This document shows positions 33,318 through 41,409 of a stretch of DNA of 64,000 nucleotides, piece by piece. This stretch comes from an uncultured Stenotrophomonas sp. (GTDB lineage Bacteria; Pseudomonadota; Gammaproteobacteria; Xanthomonadales; Xanthomonadaceae). The translations under genes and the position numbers were made by a program. Location of the stretch: NCBI GenBank assembly GCA_900078405.1, contig FLTS01000001.1, forward strand, positions 1,822,626 through 1,886,625. The letters are read 5' to 3'. Position 1 is the first letter of the stretch. Every line of letters starts with the position of its first letter. The notes below the pieces were generated by a model. The model searched no databases. It was not told the origin of the DNA and saw nothing but the letters and a program-made list of their open reading frames with translations.

Positions 33318-33341
33318 TAGCAGCGGCAAAAGGCTTGTCAA
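33314..33341 (-). promoter_or_regulatory. Promoter of the dcw cluster (mraZp)
   Basis: A perfect -35 TTGACA (33341-33336) and a -10 TAATGT (33319-33314) with a 16-base spacer. Transcription would begin near 33307 and run through the putative MraZ array, giving a leader of about 80 bases. The best sigma-70 promoter in the window, in keeping with its job of driving a long essential operon. Confidence 0.8.
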
Positions 33342-33411
33342 CAACTTTCGGGACACAAAATCGCCAGATGCATCAATGGCTTGCACCAATCTTTAGAGAA
33401 TTGTTCAAGGT

Positions 33412-33420
33412 TTATCCACA
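33412..33420 (+). promoter_or_regulatory. Perfect DnaA box upstream of mraZ
   Basis: TTATCCACA, an exact match to the strongest DnaA box, lies about 70 bp upstream of the dcw promoter -35 in the divergent mraZ / NRDE-gene region. A single perfect 9-mer could occur by chance, but in high-GC DNA an AT-rich 9-mer at this place is notable. No cluster of boxes is present, so it is not an origin. Confidence 0.5.
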
Positions 33421-33545
33421 AGTCGCTGTTTCGTCTCAAATTTTGAGATTGGGGTGAAGTTCAGGCGTGTGCAGACGACGTGAAGATCCTGCCGCCATTC
33501 AGTCCGCCGTGGCCGCCGCTTGCGCGAAAAGGCACACTGGATCCC

Positions 33546-34325
33546 ATGTGTCTGGTCGCCCTTGCCTGGAAAACCCATCCCCGCTGGCGCCTGCTGATGG
33601 CCGGAAACCGCGACGAATTCCACGCCCGTCCCACCACTGCCCTCGCGCGCTGGCCGGCGCCACAGGCGAGCGTCGTCGCCGGGCGCGACTTGCGCTCGGG
33701 TGGCACCTGGATGGGCCTCAACGATGCCGGCCACGCCGCCGTGCTTACCAATGTCCGCGACCCGGCTGCCGCCACCGGCGGCCCCTCGCGCGGCGCACTG
33801 GTCGCCGGCTTCCTCGCCGGCACGACCCCGGCAGCCACCCGCATCGACGCATTGGCCGGGAATGCCGGCGATTTCGCTCCGTTCAACCTGCTGCTGGCCG
33901 ACGCCGACGGCTGCCACTACCTCGGCAACCACCCGCCAATGCGGCAGGCGCTGGCGCCGGGTGTGCACGGCATGTCCAACGGTGTGCTGGACGCACCGTG
34001 GCCCAAAACCCGCCGGCTGATGGCCGCCCTCGAACACTGGCTGGCGCAGGACGACCCGCCGCTGGACGGGCTGTGGGCCGCGCTGTCCGTTGAATGGCGC
34101 CCGGCCGACGCCGATCTGCCCGCCACCGGCATCCCGCTAGAACTGGAGCGGCACCTGTCGGCCGCCTTCATCCGCGGCGAGGACTACGGCACCCGCGCCG
34201 GCACGATCCTCGCGCTCGACCATGCCAGCCACGGCTTCATCGTCGAGCGCCGCTTCGGCCCGCAGGGCGTATTCCTCGGCGAAACGCGGATAGATCTGTT
34301 AGGAGCGCACCTTGGCGCGCGATGA
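33546..34325 (+). CDS. NRDE family protein (TANGO2-like)
   Basis: A 259-residue protein of the NRDE/TANGO2 family, named after the Asn-Arg-Asp-Glu motif seen here at 21-24 (AGNRDEF). The second residue is Cys (MCLVAL), conserved in the family and reminiscent of an N-terminal nucleophile once Met is removed. SGGTWMGLNDAG and LTNVRD follow. Animal TANGO2 affects heme and lipid handling; the bacterial role is unclear. It is divergent from mraZ and ends before a repeat and rnpB. The ATG at 33546 was chosen because homology starts with Met-Cys. Confidence 0.88.
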   Translation: MCLVALAWKTHPRWRLLMAGNRDEFHARPTTALARWPAPQASVVAGRDLRSGGTWMGLNDAGHAAVLTNVRDPAAATGGPSRGALVAGFLAGTTPAATRIDALAGNAGDFAPFNLLLADADGCHYLGNHPPMRQALAPGVHGMSNGVLDAPWPKTRRLMAALEHWLAQDDPPLDGLWAALSVEWRPADADLPATGIPLELERHLSAAFIRGEDYGTRAGTILALDHASHGFIVERRFGPQGVFLGETRIDLLGAHLGAR

Positions 34326-34387
34326 GGCTTTCCCAGTAGAGCCTCTCGCTACGGCACCCTGGCAGCGACGCGAAGCAAGCCCTCGGA

Positions 34388-34445
34388 AAACCCATTGGAG
34401 GAGAGCCCCCTTTGATAAAGGGGGCGCGCCGAGAGGCGCGGGGAT
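34388..34445. repeat. CCCCCTTT/AAAGGGGG repeat element
   Basis: GCCCCCTTTGATAAAGGGGGC followed by a CGCGCC/GGCGCG stem and GGGGATT. The same two-stem arrangement, less well kept, occurs at 12517-12562. It is a family distinct from the GTAG dimers and fills part of the gap between the NRDE gene and rnpB. Confidence 0.6.
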
Positions 34446-34536
34446 TTGGCAGAAAATGGAGCGGGATCCGACTTTTCGTACCGCCGCTCCGGCGATACGG
34501 AAGGTTGGGCGCCTTTCCGGGCGATGCCCGAAAAGG

Positions 34537-34892
34537 CGGCGGAGCCGGCCTGTAAGCCGGGTTCTGTCGTGGACAGTCATTCTTCTAGGCGCCGCGTCAC
34601 CGCGACGCTCGAGCAACCTACCCGGATCCGACGCGGGCCACGTCATGGGATCCCTATTTGGTCTTGCTCCAGGTGGGGTTTGCCGTGCCGGTCCGTTGCC
34701 GGACTCGCGGTGCGCTCTTACCGCACCATTTCACCCTTACCGGCTCCCCGAAAGGAACGTAGGCGGTATCTTTCTGTTGCACTTTCCGTCGGCTCGCGCC
34801 GCCCAGGCGTTACCTGGCACCTTGCCCTGTGGAGCCCGGACTTTCCTCGGCGTTCCCGAAGGAACGACGCGACTGTCCGGCCGACTCCGCCG
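34537..34892 (-). ncRNA. rnpB: RNase P RNA (bacterial type A)
   Basis: The catalytic RNA that trims tRNA 5' ends. On the minus strand the 5' end has GGAGTCGGCCGGACAGTCGC, matching the E. coli start, then the conserved GGAAAGTCCGGGCTCC block (34846-34831) that forms P4, and close to the 3' end CGACAGAACCCGGCTTACAG (34570-34551), the other half of P4 with its universally conserved bases. About 356 nt, the normal length. A -10 GACAAT lies at 34904-34899, seven bases before the inferred start. Ends are accurate to a few bases. Confidence 0.95.
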
Positions 34893-34985
34893 GGCGTGAT
34901 TGTCGCATGCAGTCTCTGCATTTCCTACACCTGAAGGCTTACGATCCTCCAGCGCAGGAGCTGCGGACATGGAGTACAGATCCCG

Positions 34986-35864
34986 ATGAACCACCATCCA
35001 CAAACCATCCAGATATTTCTTCCGAAAGGGGATCCCCAGGGCATCCGCATCGCCGAGATAACGACCCGCATCGTTCGGGTCATCGAGATTCCGCGCAGCC
35101 TGATGCATGAATTCATCCAGATGCCCGAGAGCGAACAAGTAGGCGTCTACTTCCTTTTCGGCGAAGACGAGAACACTGGCCGCCCATTGACCTACATCGG
35201 CCAGACCGGGCAGTTGAAGCAACGACTGCTGAATCACAGTGCTCAGAAAGATTTCTGGGATAGAGCTGTCGTTGCTGTTTCGCTCACGCACAGCCTGACC
35301 AATACCCATGCCATTTACCTGGAATGGCGTTCCATTCAACATGCACTGGCGGCGCACCGCTACGACCTGCAGAACTCGAATACCGGCGGCCAGCCTTATA
35401 CCCCAGCCCCAATGGAGGCTGACTGCCAAGAGATACATCAAACCATCCGAGTACTTCTGGCCACATTGGGCTATCCATTGTTCGAGCCGCTCAGCCGCTC
35501 CCATGAAATGGGGGGCCTTTCAGTCACCACCTACTACTGCCGCGGTCCGGATACCGATGGACTCGGAGAGTACACAACCGAAGGCATGGTGGTGAAGAAA
35601 GGCTCGCATGCACGACTGGAACACGTGGATTCGTACTCCGAACGTTCGCGCACACTCAGGGAAGAACTGATTGCTCAAGGCATCGTAGTCGCCAGCGGGA
35701 AGAGATTGCGCTTCGAAAACGACTATGCGTTCAAATCGCCCAGTGCAGCCTCATCCTTTCTCCTGGGCCGTCCCTCCAATGGCTGGTCGGATTGGAAGGA
35801 CTCCAGTGGCCGCACTTTGGATGCAGTAGAACGCGTACCACTTCACAACGCAGAAGCGGACTAG
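34986..35864 (+). CDS. GIY-YIG nuclease domain protein with C-terminal DUF4357
   Basis: A 292-residue predicted nuclease. The GIY-YIG domain spans about 50-135: GVY (53-55), YIG (70-72) in TYIGQTGQLKQRLLNH with Arg 80 and His 84, the metal-binding Glu 113 in AIYLEWRSI, and Asn 130, so the active site looks intact. The last 60 residues match DUF4357 (AFKSPSAASSFLLGRPSNGW...GRTLD), a domain often attached to defence or restriction-type proteins. Base composition is lower in GC than its neighbours. It sits between rnpB and rsmI, a core-gene boundary, and overlaps the convergent rsmI end by 4 bp. Target and role unknown. Confidence 0.88.
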   Translation: MNHHPQTIQIFLPKGDPQGIRIAEITTRIVRVIEIPRSLMHEFIQMPESEQVGVYFLFGEDENTGRPLTYIGQTGQLKQRLLNHSAQKDFWDRAVVAVSLTHSLTNTHAIYLEWRSIQHALAAHRYDLQNSNTGGQPYTPAPMEADCQEIHQTIRVLLATLGYPLFEPLSRSHEMGGLSVTTYYCRGPDTDGLGEYTTEGMVVKKGSHARLEHVDSYSERSRTLREELIAQGIVVASGKRLRFENDYAFKSPSAASSFLLGRPSNGWSDWKDSSGRTLDAVERVPLHNAEAD

Positions 35865-36703
35865 GACACACTCAAGCCTTTGCCGTACAAGGCCTTGCGC
35901 GGCGCACCGCTCAGCTCGGCCGCCAGCTTGGCCGCGGTGGACGGCGGCAGGTGTTCGTTGAGCTTTGCGTACAGGCGGCGGCCTTCGGCGATCTTCGCCT
36001 CCTCGTCGTCACCGGCGCCCTGCACCATCACCACGAACTCGCCCTTGCGCTGGTTGTCGTCGGCCTGCACGGCACCCAGCAACTGCTCGAGGCTGCCATC
36101 GAGCACGGTTTCGAACAGCTTGGTCAGTTCGCGTGCGACCACTGCCGGGCGCTCGCCACCAAACGCGACGGCCATGTCCGCCAGCGATTCGGCGATGCGG
36201 TGCGAGGATTCGTAGAACACCAGCGTGCCGGTCTCGCCGGCCAGCCGTTGCAGGCGCTCGCGGCGCGCGGCGGCCTTGGCCGGCAGGAAGCCCTCGAACA
36301 CGAAGCGGTCGCTCGGCAGGCCGGCCACGCTCAACGCCGCGATCGCCGCGCAGGCGCCCGGCACCGGGCTGACCCTCACCCCCGCCGCACGCGCGGCGCG
36401 CACCAGCCGGAAACCGGGGTCGCTGACCAGCGGAGTACCGGCGTCGCTGACCAGCGCCAGCGATTCGCCGCCCAGCAGGCGCGCCACCACGCGCTCGGCC
36501 ATCGCCTCCTCGTTGTGGTCGTGCAGCGCCACCAATGGCCTGCCGATGCCGAAGTGCGACAGCAGCTGGCCGGTATGGCGGGTGTCCTCGGCGCAGATCG
36601 CCGCCACCGAGCGCAGCACCTCCTGCGCACGCGGGCTCAGGTCGGCAAGGTTGCCGATCGGTGTGGCAACGACATACAAGGTGGCGGCAGGGGCGGGCAT
36701 CAT
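35861..36703 (-). CDS. rsmI: 16S rRNA (cytidine1402-2'-O)-methyltransferase
   Basis: Methylates the ribose of C1402 in 16S rRNA, the same nucleotide that RsmH modifies on the base; both genes are in this window. 280 residues of the tetrapyrrole-methylase fold: LYVVATPIGNLADLSPRA, AEDTRHTGQLL, LVSDAGTPLVSDPGFRLV, SPVPGACAAIAAL, and FYESSHRI. ATG at 36703 or the adjacent one at 36700 is preferred; an in-frame TTG at 36721 would extend it by six residues. Divergent from lpoA, as in many gammaproteobacteria. Confidence 0.96.
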   Translation of the reverse strand: MMPAPAATLYVVATPIGNLADLSPRAQEVLRSVAAICAEDTRHTGQLLSHFGIGRPLVALHDHNEEAMAERVVARLLGGESLALVSDAGTPLVSDPGFRLVRAARAAGVRVSPVPGACAAIAALSVAGLPSDRFVFEGFLPAKAAARRERLQRLAGETGTLVFYESSHRIAESLADMAVAFGGERPAVVARELTKLFETVLDGSLEQLLGAVQADDNQRKGEFVVMVQGAGDDEEAKIAEGRRLYAKLNEHLPPSTAAKLAAELSGAPRKALYGKGLSVS

Positions 36704-36781
36704 CGGCTTTTCCGTGGGCAAGGGTAGAATCCTACCGTCTCCTCCACCCCGCGCCGCCGCATGCCGTTGAATGGATTTCGA

Positions 36782-38509
36782 ATGAACAAGCCCGCCGCAC
36801 GGATCACCACCCTGTCACTGTCGCTGCTGCTGTTGGCTGGCTGCGCCACCACCGGCGTCGCGCCCACCGCATCGCCAGGCCAACAGGCGGCCATCGCCCT
36901 GCTCGACCAGGGCAAGCCGCGCGAGGCGGCGCAGCAACTGGAAGCCGAAGCGGCGCTGGCGCGGGGCGCGCAGCGCGCGCAACTGTTGGCCGATGCCGCC
37001 TTCGCCTGGCACGAGGCCGGCGACGATGCGCGCGCGCGCATGCTGCTGGCGCAGGTGCAGGCCCGCCAGCTGGCTGGTGCCAGCCAGCAGCGCCATGCCC
37101 TGCTGGTCGCGGAACTGGCCCTGGCCGACAAACAGCCGGGCACCCTCCTGCAGACACTGGGCAGCCAACCCGATCAACTGCCGGCCGCCTTGCAGGCCCG
37201 CTGGTACCTCGCTCGCGCGCAGGCACAGGAAGCCGCCGGTGACGTGTTCGCCACCGCTGGCGAACGCGCCCGCGCCAACCCGCTGCTGTCCGGCAGCGCC
37301 CGTGCCGACAACCAGCGCGCCATCGTCCGCTTGCTGGCCAGCCTCGACGACGCCACCCTCACCCGGCGCAGCGCCGCGCTGCCGGTGGGCGACCCGCTCT
37401 ACAACCACGCAGGCCGTGCCCTGATCGGCCGCGGCCTGCCGCTGCCGCGCCCGTTCGACCGCGATGCCGCCTGGCAGATGGACACCGGCAAGCGCCCGCC
37501 GGCCGAGGCCGACGGCTACCGGCCGCCGCTGAAGATGGCGGTGCTGCTGCCGCTGTCCGGCAGCCTCGCCACCGCCGCTGCGCCGGTGCGCGATGGCCTG
37601 CTGACCGGCTACTACGCCGAGTACCGCCGCCGCCCGCAGCTCGACTTCATCGATACCCGCGGCACCCCGGCCGGCGCTGGCGCCGCCTACGACAAGGCGG
37701 TGGCCGATGGCGCCGACTTCGTGGTCGGGCCGCTGGGCCGCGACGAGGTCGACGCGCTGTTCGCCCGCGACCAGTTGCAGGTTCCCGTGCTGGCGCTGAA
37801 CCGCGGCAAGGACACCCCGCCGCCGGGCAGCGCCGGTTTCTCGCTGGCGCCGGAGGACGACGGCATCATGGCCGCCGAATACCTGCTGGCGCGCGAGCGC
37901 GGCAACGTACTGGTGATCGTCAGCAATGATGACACCGGCCGCCGCGCCGCGGCCGCCTTCGGCGAGCGCTTCGCCCAGCGCGGCGGCAAGGTGGCGGCCA
38001 GCATCGGCGTCGGCGACGCCCCGGCCGACATCGGCGCGCAGTTGCGCCAGGCCGGCACGGTGGATTCGGTGTTCCTCGCGGTCAAGGGCCCGCAGGCGCG
38101 GATGCTGACGCCGCAGCTGGCGCTGGCCGGGCTCGCCGGCACCACCCGCGTGGGCACCTCGCAACTGGTTTCCGGCACCGGCAAGGCCGAGGAAGACATG
38201 CCGCTGGACGGCATCGCCTTCCCGAGCGAGGCGTGGACCACCCGTGGTACCGCCGGCCTGCCCGCCGCCAGCGAACTGGCCGCCACCCTGCCGACCGCAC
38301 GCGGCGGCGCCGCGCGCCTGTTCGCCTTTGGCTTCGACGCCTGGAAGATTTCCGCCTATCTGGAAAAACTGGCCAACAGCAGTGGCGGTGGCGGCCTGGC
38401 CGGGGCCACCGGCACCCTGCACCTGGACGGTTTCGGCAACGTGCTGCGCACGCCGGCATGGTCCACCTTCCACGGTGGCCAACCGGTGCCGATCGGTGAT
38501 GGCCGCTGA
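36782..38509 (+). CDS. lpoA: Penicillin-binding protein activator LpoA (LppC family)
   Basis: Outer-membrane lipoprotein that stimulates the class A synthase PBP1A. 575 residues: a lipoprotein signal with lipobox LLAGC (about 17-21), a helical TPR-like N-domain (about 30-230) and a periplasmic-binding-protein-like C-domain (about 240-560: [49 protein letters not shown]). An alternative ATG lies 21 bases upstream. First gene of a coupled run with yraN, as in E. coli (yraM-yraN). Confidence 0.92.
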   Translation: MNKPAARITTLSLSLLLLAGCATTGVAPTASPGQQAAIALLDQGKPREAAQQLEAEAALARGAQRAQLLADAAFAWHEAGDDARARMLLAQVQARQLAGASQQRHALLVAELALADKQPGTLLQTLGSQPDQLPAALQARWYLARAQAQEAAGDVFATAGERARANPLLSGSARADNQRAIVRLLASLDDATLTRRSAALPVGDPLYNHAGRALIGRGLPLPRPFDRDAAWQMDTGKRPPAEADGYRPPLKMAVLLPLSGSLATAAAPVRDGLLTGYYAEYRRRPQLDFIDTRGTPAGAGAAYDKAVADGADFVVGPLGRDEVDALFARDQLQVPVLALNRGKDTPPPGSAGFSLAPEDDGIMAAEYLLARERGNVLVIVSNDDTGRRAAAAFGERFAQRGGKVAASIGVGDAPADIGAQLRQAGTVDSVFLAVKGPQARMLTPQLALAGLAGTTRVGTSQLVSGTGKAEEDMPLDGIAFPSEAWTTRGTAGLPAASELAATLPTARGGAARLFAFGFDAWKISAYLEKLANSSGGGGLAGATGTLHLDGFGNVLRTPAWSTFHGGQPVPIGDGR

Positions 38510-38873
38510 GCAGGCGCGCCGTGGTGCGGCGGTCGAGGCCGCCGCGCGCCGCCATCTAGAAAACGCCGGCCTGCGCTGGCTGGCCGGCAACGTCCGCTAC
38601 CGTGGTGGCGAGCTCGACCTGGTGATGCTCGACCCGGCCGCCGGCAGCCTCGTGTTCGTGGAAGTGCGCTACCGCCGCCACACCATGTTCGGCGGCGGCG
38701 CGACCTCGGTGGATGCCGGCAAACGCCGCAAATTGCTGCTGGCCGCGCAGCTCTACCTTTCCGCGCACCCGCAACATGCGCAGTCACCCTGCCGTTTCGA
38801 CGTGGTCGAGGCCAGCGGCGAGCCACCGCGGCTGAACTGGCTGCGCGATGCCTTCCGCGCCGACGACTGCTGA
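38499..38873 (+). CDS. yraN: YraN family protein (UPF0102), predicted nuclease fold
   Basis: A 124-residue member of UPF0102 with a restriction-endonuclease-like core: [27 protein letters not shown], and LVFVEVRYR. The last motif is E-x-R in place of the usual E-x-K, so catalysis is uncertain. Role unknown; always found beside lpoA and rsmI. It starts 11 bp inside the lpoA 3' end and its stop shares a base with the next start, so the run is translationally coupled. Confidence 0.9.
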   Translation: MAAEQARRGAAVEAAARRHLENAGLRWLAGNVRYRGGELDLVMLDPAAGSLVFVEVRYRRHTMFGGGATSVDAGKRRKLLLAAQLYLSAHPQHAQSPCRFDVVEASGEPPRLNWLRDAFRADDC

Positions 38874-39415
38874 TGCCCACTATCTTCACCCATGCTGCAG
38901 TCCCGCTGGCGTTGTGGTGCGCCAGCGGGCGCGGGCGCATCCCGGGCCGCTTGCTCGGTGCCGGCATCGCCGCGGCAATGCTGCCCGATGCCGACGTGCT
39001 CGCCTTCGCCCTGCATATTCCCTATGCCGATGCCTTCGGCCATCGCGGCGCCAGCCACTCGCTGCTGTTCGCCGGCGTGCTGGCGACGCTGGCCGCGTTG
39101 CTGTCCCGGCACCTACACGCCGGACGAATGCAGGCACTGGCCTTCGTCTTCATCTGCGCGCTCTCGCATCCGTTGCTCGACGCACTCACCTCCGGCGGGC
39201 TGGGCGTGGCGCTGTGGTGGCCGTGGAGCGATCAACGCCTGTTCGCGCCGTGGCGGCCAATCCGCGTCTCGCCGTTCGCCAACGGCTTCTTCAGCATGCG
39301 CGGCTTGCAGACGCTGCTGTCCGAACTGCGCTGGGTGTGGCTGCCGCTGGCGCTGTGCGTGCTTGGCTGGAAACTGATCCAGCATCGCCCTCCTTCCGCT
39401 GGCCCGACGCGATGA
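38873..39415 (+). CDS. Membrane-bound metal-dependent hydrolase (DUF457/YdjM type)
   Basis: A 180-residue integral membrane protein with four or five hydrophobic segments. Metal-binding motifs of the family are present: FTHAAVPLAL, MLPDADVLAF, HRGASHSLLFAG and SHPLLDALTSGG. In E. coli the related YdjM is LexA-controlled; no LexA box was seen here. The substrate is not known. The start overlaps the yraN stop by one base (TGATG), and the stop overlaps the next gene (ATGA). Confidence 0.85.
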   Translation: MPTIFTHAAVPLALWCASGRGRIPGRLLGAGIAAAMLPDADVLAFALHIPYADAFGHRGASHSLLFAGVLATLAALLSRHLHAGRMQALAFVFICALSHPLLDALTSGGLGVALWWPWSDQRLFAPWRPIRVSPFANGFFSMRGLQTLLSELRWVWLPLALCVLGWKLIQHRPPSAGPTR

Positions 39416-40791
39416 ACCCACTGCCCCCCGCCTTCACCGATGAACTGTCGCGACTGCTCGGCGAGCACTGGCGCACCGACGCCGCCGCACTGGCCGCGCA
39501 CGCGCAGGACAACTCCTGGCGCCACGCGCTGCCGCAGGGCGTGGCGCTGCCTTCAAGCCGCGAACAGGTACAGGCCATCGTGCGTGCGTGCCGTGCACAT
39601 GGCGTGGCGCTGGTCGGGCGCGGCACCGGCACCGGCACCACCGGCGCGGCGGTGCCGAGCGCCGGCGGCATCGTGCTGTCGTTCGCGCGCATGGACCGCA
39701 TCCTCGCCATCCGCCCCGGCGACCGCTGCGCGGTGGTCGAGCCGGGCGTGTTGAACGGCGATCTGCAACAGGCCTTGATGCCGCACGGCCTGTTCTGGCC
39801 GCCGGATCCATCCAGCTTCGAGATCTGCAGCGTCGGCGGCAACCTCGCCACCAATGCCGGCGGCCCGCGCGCGGTGAGATACGGCACCAGCCGCGACAAC
39901 GTGCTGGGGCTGGTGGCGGTGACCGGCAGCGGCGAGATCATCGAATGCGGCGGCCCGTGGACCAAGGACGCCACCGGCTACGACCTTACCCACCTGATCG
40001 TCGGCAGCGAGGGCACGCTGGCGCTGATCGTCGAGGCCACGCTGAAACTCGCGCCGCGCCCGCGTGCGCAGGCCGGCCTGCGCGTGCTCTACCGCGACGC
40101 CGAAAGCGCGGCGGCGGCGGTGTCGCGGGTGATGACCCAGCCAGCCACGCCGACCACGCTGGAATTCATGGATGCGCGCAGCCTGGAGCTGCTGCGCCGC
40201 AATGGCGCGCAGGTACCCGAGGCCGGGGCGATGCTGCTGATCGACGCCGATGGCGACGAGGACACCCTGCCCAACGTGCTGCACGCACTGGCGCAGGCCG
40301 CCGAAGGCGATGGCCTGCTGGCGCTGGACGTGGCGATGGACGGCAGCGCACGCGAAAAACTGTGGGCGGCGCGGCGCGCGTTGTCGCCGGCGCTGAAGAG
40401 CATCGCGCCGGGCAAGATCAACGAGGACGTGGTGGTGCCGGTGTCGCGCATTCCCGAGCTGGTGGCCGGGGTGCAGGCGCTGTCGGCGAAGTTCGAACTG
40501 CCCATCGTCGCTTTCGGCCATGCCGGCAACGGCAACCTGCACGTCAACATCCTCTACCACCCGGACGATGCCGGCGAGAACGCGCGCGCGCATGCGGCGT
40601 TGCCGGAAGTGTTCGCGCTGGCGCTGGCGCTGGGCGGCACCCTGTCCGGCGAACACGGCATCGGCCTGGCCAAGCGCGACTTCATGGCACAGGCCTTCAG
40701 CCCGGCCACGCTGGCGGCGATGCGGGCGATCAAGCAGGCGCTCGATCCCGACGGCATCCTCAACCCCGGCAAGGTGCTGCCGCCGCTGTAG
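39412..40791 (+). CDS. FAD-binding oxidoreductase of the GlcD / D-2-hydroxyacid dehydrogenase family
   Basis: A 459-residue flavoprotein of the D-lactate / D-2-hydroxyglutarate / glycolate oxidase family. The PCMH FAD domain is at about 40-215 (VALVGRGTGTGTTGAAVPSAGGIVLS, SVGGNLATNAGGPRAVRYGTSRDNVLG), followed by the C-terminal cap with VVVPVSRIPEL, FGHAGNGNLHVNI and GGTLSGEHGIG, which carry the metal-binding His. Exact substrate cannot be told; D-2-hydroxyglutarate or D-lactate are likely. The last gene of the lpoA run. Its TAG stop is the TAG of a GTAG repeat. Confidence 0.88.
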   Translation: MNPLPPAFTDELSRLLGEHWRTDAAALAAHAQDNSWRHALPQGVALPSSREQVQAIVRACRAHGVALVGRGTGTGTTGAAVPSAGGIVLSFARMDRILAIRPGDRCAVVEPGVLNGDLQQALMPHGLFWPPDPSSFEICSVGGNLATNAGGPRAVRYGTSRDNVLGLVAVTGSGEIIECGGPWTKDATGYDLTHLIVGSEGTLALIVEATLKLAPRPRAQAGLRVLYRDAESAAAAVSRVMTQPATPTTLEFMDARSLELLRRNGAQVPEAGAMLLIDADGDEDTLPNVLHALAQAAEGDGLLALDVAMDGSAREKLWAARRALSPALKSIAPGKINEDVVVPVSRIPELVAGVQALSAKFELPIVAFGHAGNGNLHVNILYHPDDAGENARAHAALPEVFALALALGGTLSGEHGIGLAKRDFMAQAFSPATLAAMRAIKQALDPDGILNPGKVLPPL

Positions 40792-40857
40792 GAGCGACGT
40801 CAGCGCGACCTTTGGTGTTGTCGGGAAAGCCGCTGTCGCGACTCGCTTCGCTCCTGC
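40788..40857. repeat. GTAG-headed REP dimer (type B)
   Basis: A 70-bp unit beginning GTAGGAGCGACGTCAGCGCGAC and ending CGCGACTCGCTTCGCTCCTGC. The left GTAG contains the TAG stop codon of the flavoprotein gene. The right end reads CTGC rather than CTAC. Confidence 0.75.
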
Positions 40858-41002
40858 AAAAACCTGCGGAACCGCGCAATCGAGCGTCCCGCGCCTTCGT
40901 CGTCACGACCTCGCCACATCGCTTTCAACGGCAACCATGCTGCCGTGCCGGGCATTCGCGCCGCATTGCGGCATGAACACTCGCGCATCGAACAAACCAG
41001 GC

Positions 41003-41031
41003 TTGACAGCGGCAAAAGCGGCATGTTTATC
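41003..41031 (+). promoter_or_regulatory. Promoter of the ilv-leu block
   Basis: A perfect -35 TTGACA (41003-41008) and a -10 TTTATC (41026-41031) with a 17-base spacer. The expected start of transcription is near 41038, only a couple of bases before the ATG of the leader peptide, so that peptide may be read from a leaderless message. Confidence 0.7.
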
Positions 41032-41039
41032 TCGGACCC

Positions 41040-41159
41040 ATGCTGCAACGCCACACCGCCACCGCCCACCTGTCGCCGAGCCCGGCTCCTGCCGCGGCCT
41101 CGCTGCTTGTACTCGTGCTTATTACCGAACCCACAGGTGCGGGACGAGCTGGCGCGTAG
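41040..41159 (+). CDS. ilvL: ilv operon leader peptide (attenuation)
   Basis: A 39-codon reading frame (start MLQRHTATAHLSPSP) with a run of regulatory codons Leu-Leu-Val-Leu-Val-Leu-Ile-Thr (about codons 22-29), the hallmark of branched-chain amino acid attenuation. GGTGCGGG (41136-41143), just after the run, can pair with CCCGCACC (41188-41195), the left arm of the following terminator. A ribosome stalled for lack of Leu, Val or Ile would leave this arm free to form the antiterminator; a ribosome reaching the TAG at 41157 covers it. No Shine-Dalgarno fits before the ATG, which matches a leaderless start. Confidence 0.85.
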   Translation: MLQRHTATAHLSPSPAPAAASLLVLVLITEPTGAGRAGA

Positions 41160-41184
41160 TCGAAAAAAGCCAGTTTCGATCAAG

Positions 41185-41216
41185 AACCCCGCACCGGCCC
41201 CGGTGCGGGGTTTTTC
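41185..41216 (+). terminator. Attenuator terminator before ilvC
   Basis: AACCCCGCACCG (41185-41196) pairs perfectly with CGGTGCGGGGTT (41201-41212) around a GCCC loop, followed by a T-run. A textbook intrinsic terminator 26 bases after the leader peptide stop and 194 bases before ilvC. The left arm also has an alternative partner in the leader (41136-41143). Confidence 0.9.
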
Positions 41217-41409
41217 GTTTCCAGCATCCATTTCAACTGAAACCATGTCCATCACTGCCACCAAACAGAAAACCGCCACCTGCGATGCCCCGTGCACCGC
41301 ACCGGCCCGCGTCCATTGCCCGCCTCCCCAGACGGCCGCCGCGTCCTGACGCGACGGCCGTTTCTTTCTTCATCGCCCCCTTTCTCTTCATCGCAAGGAA
41401 CCAAGCCCC

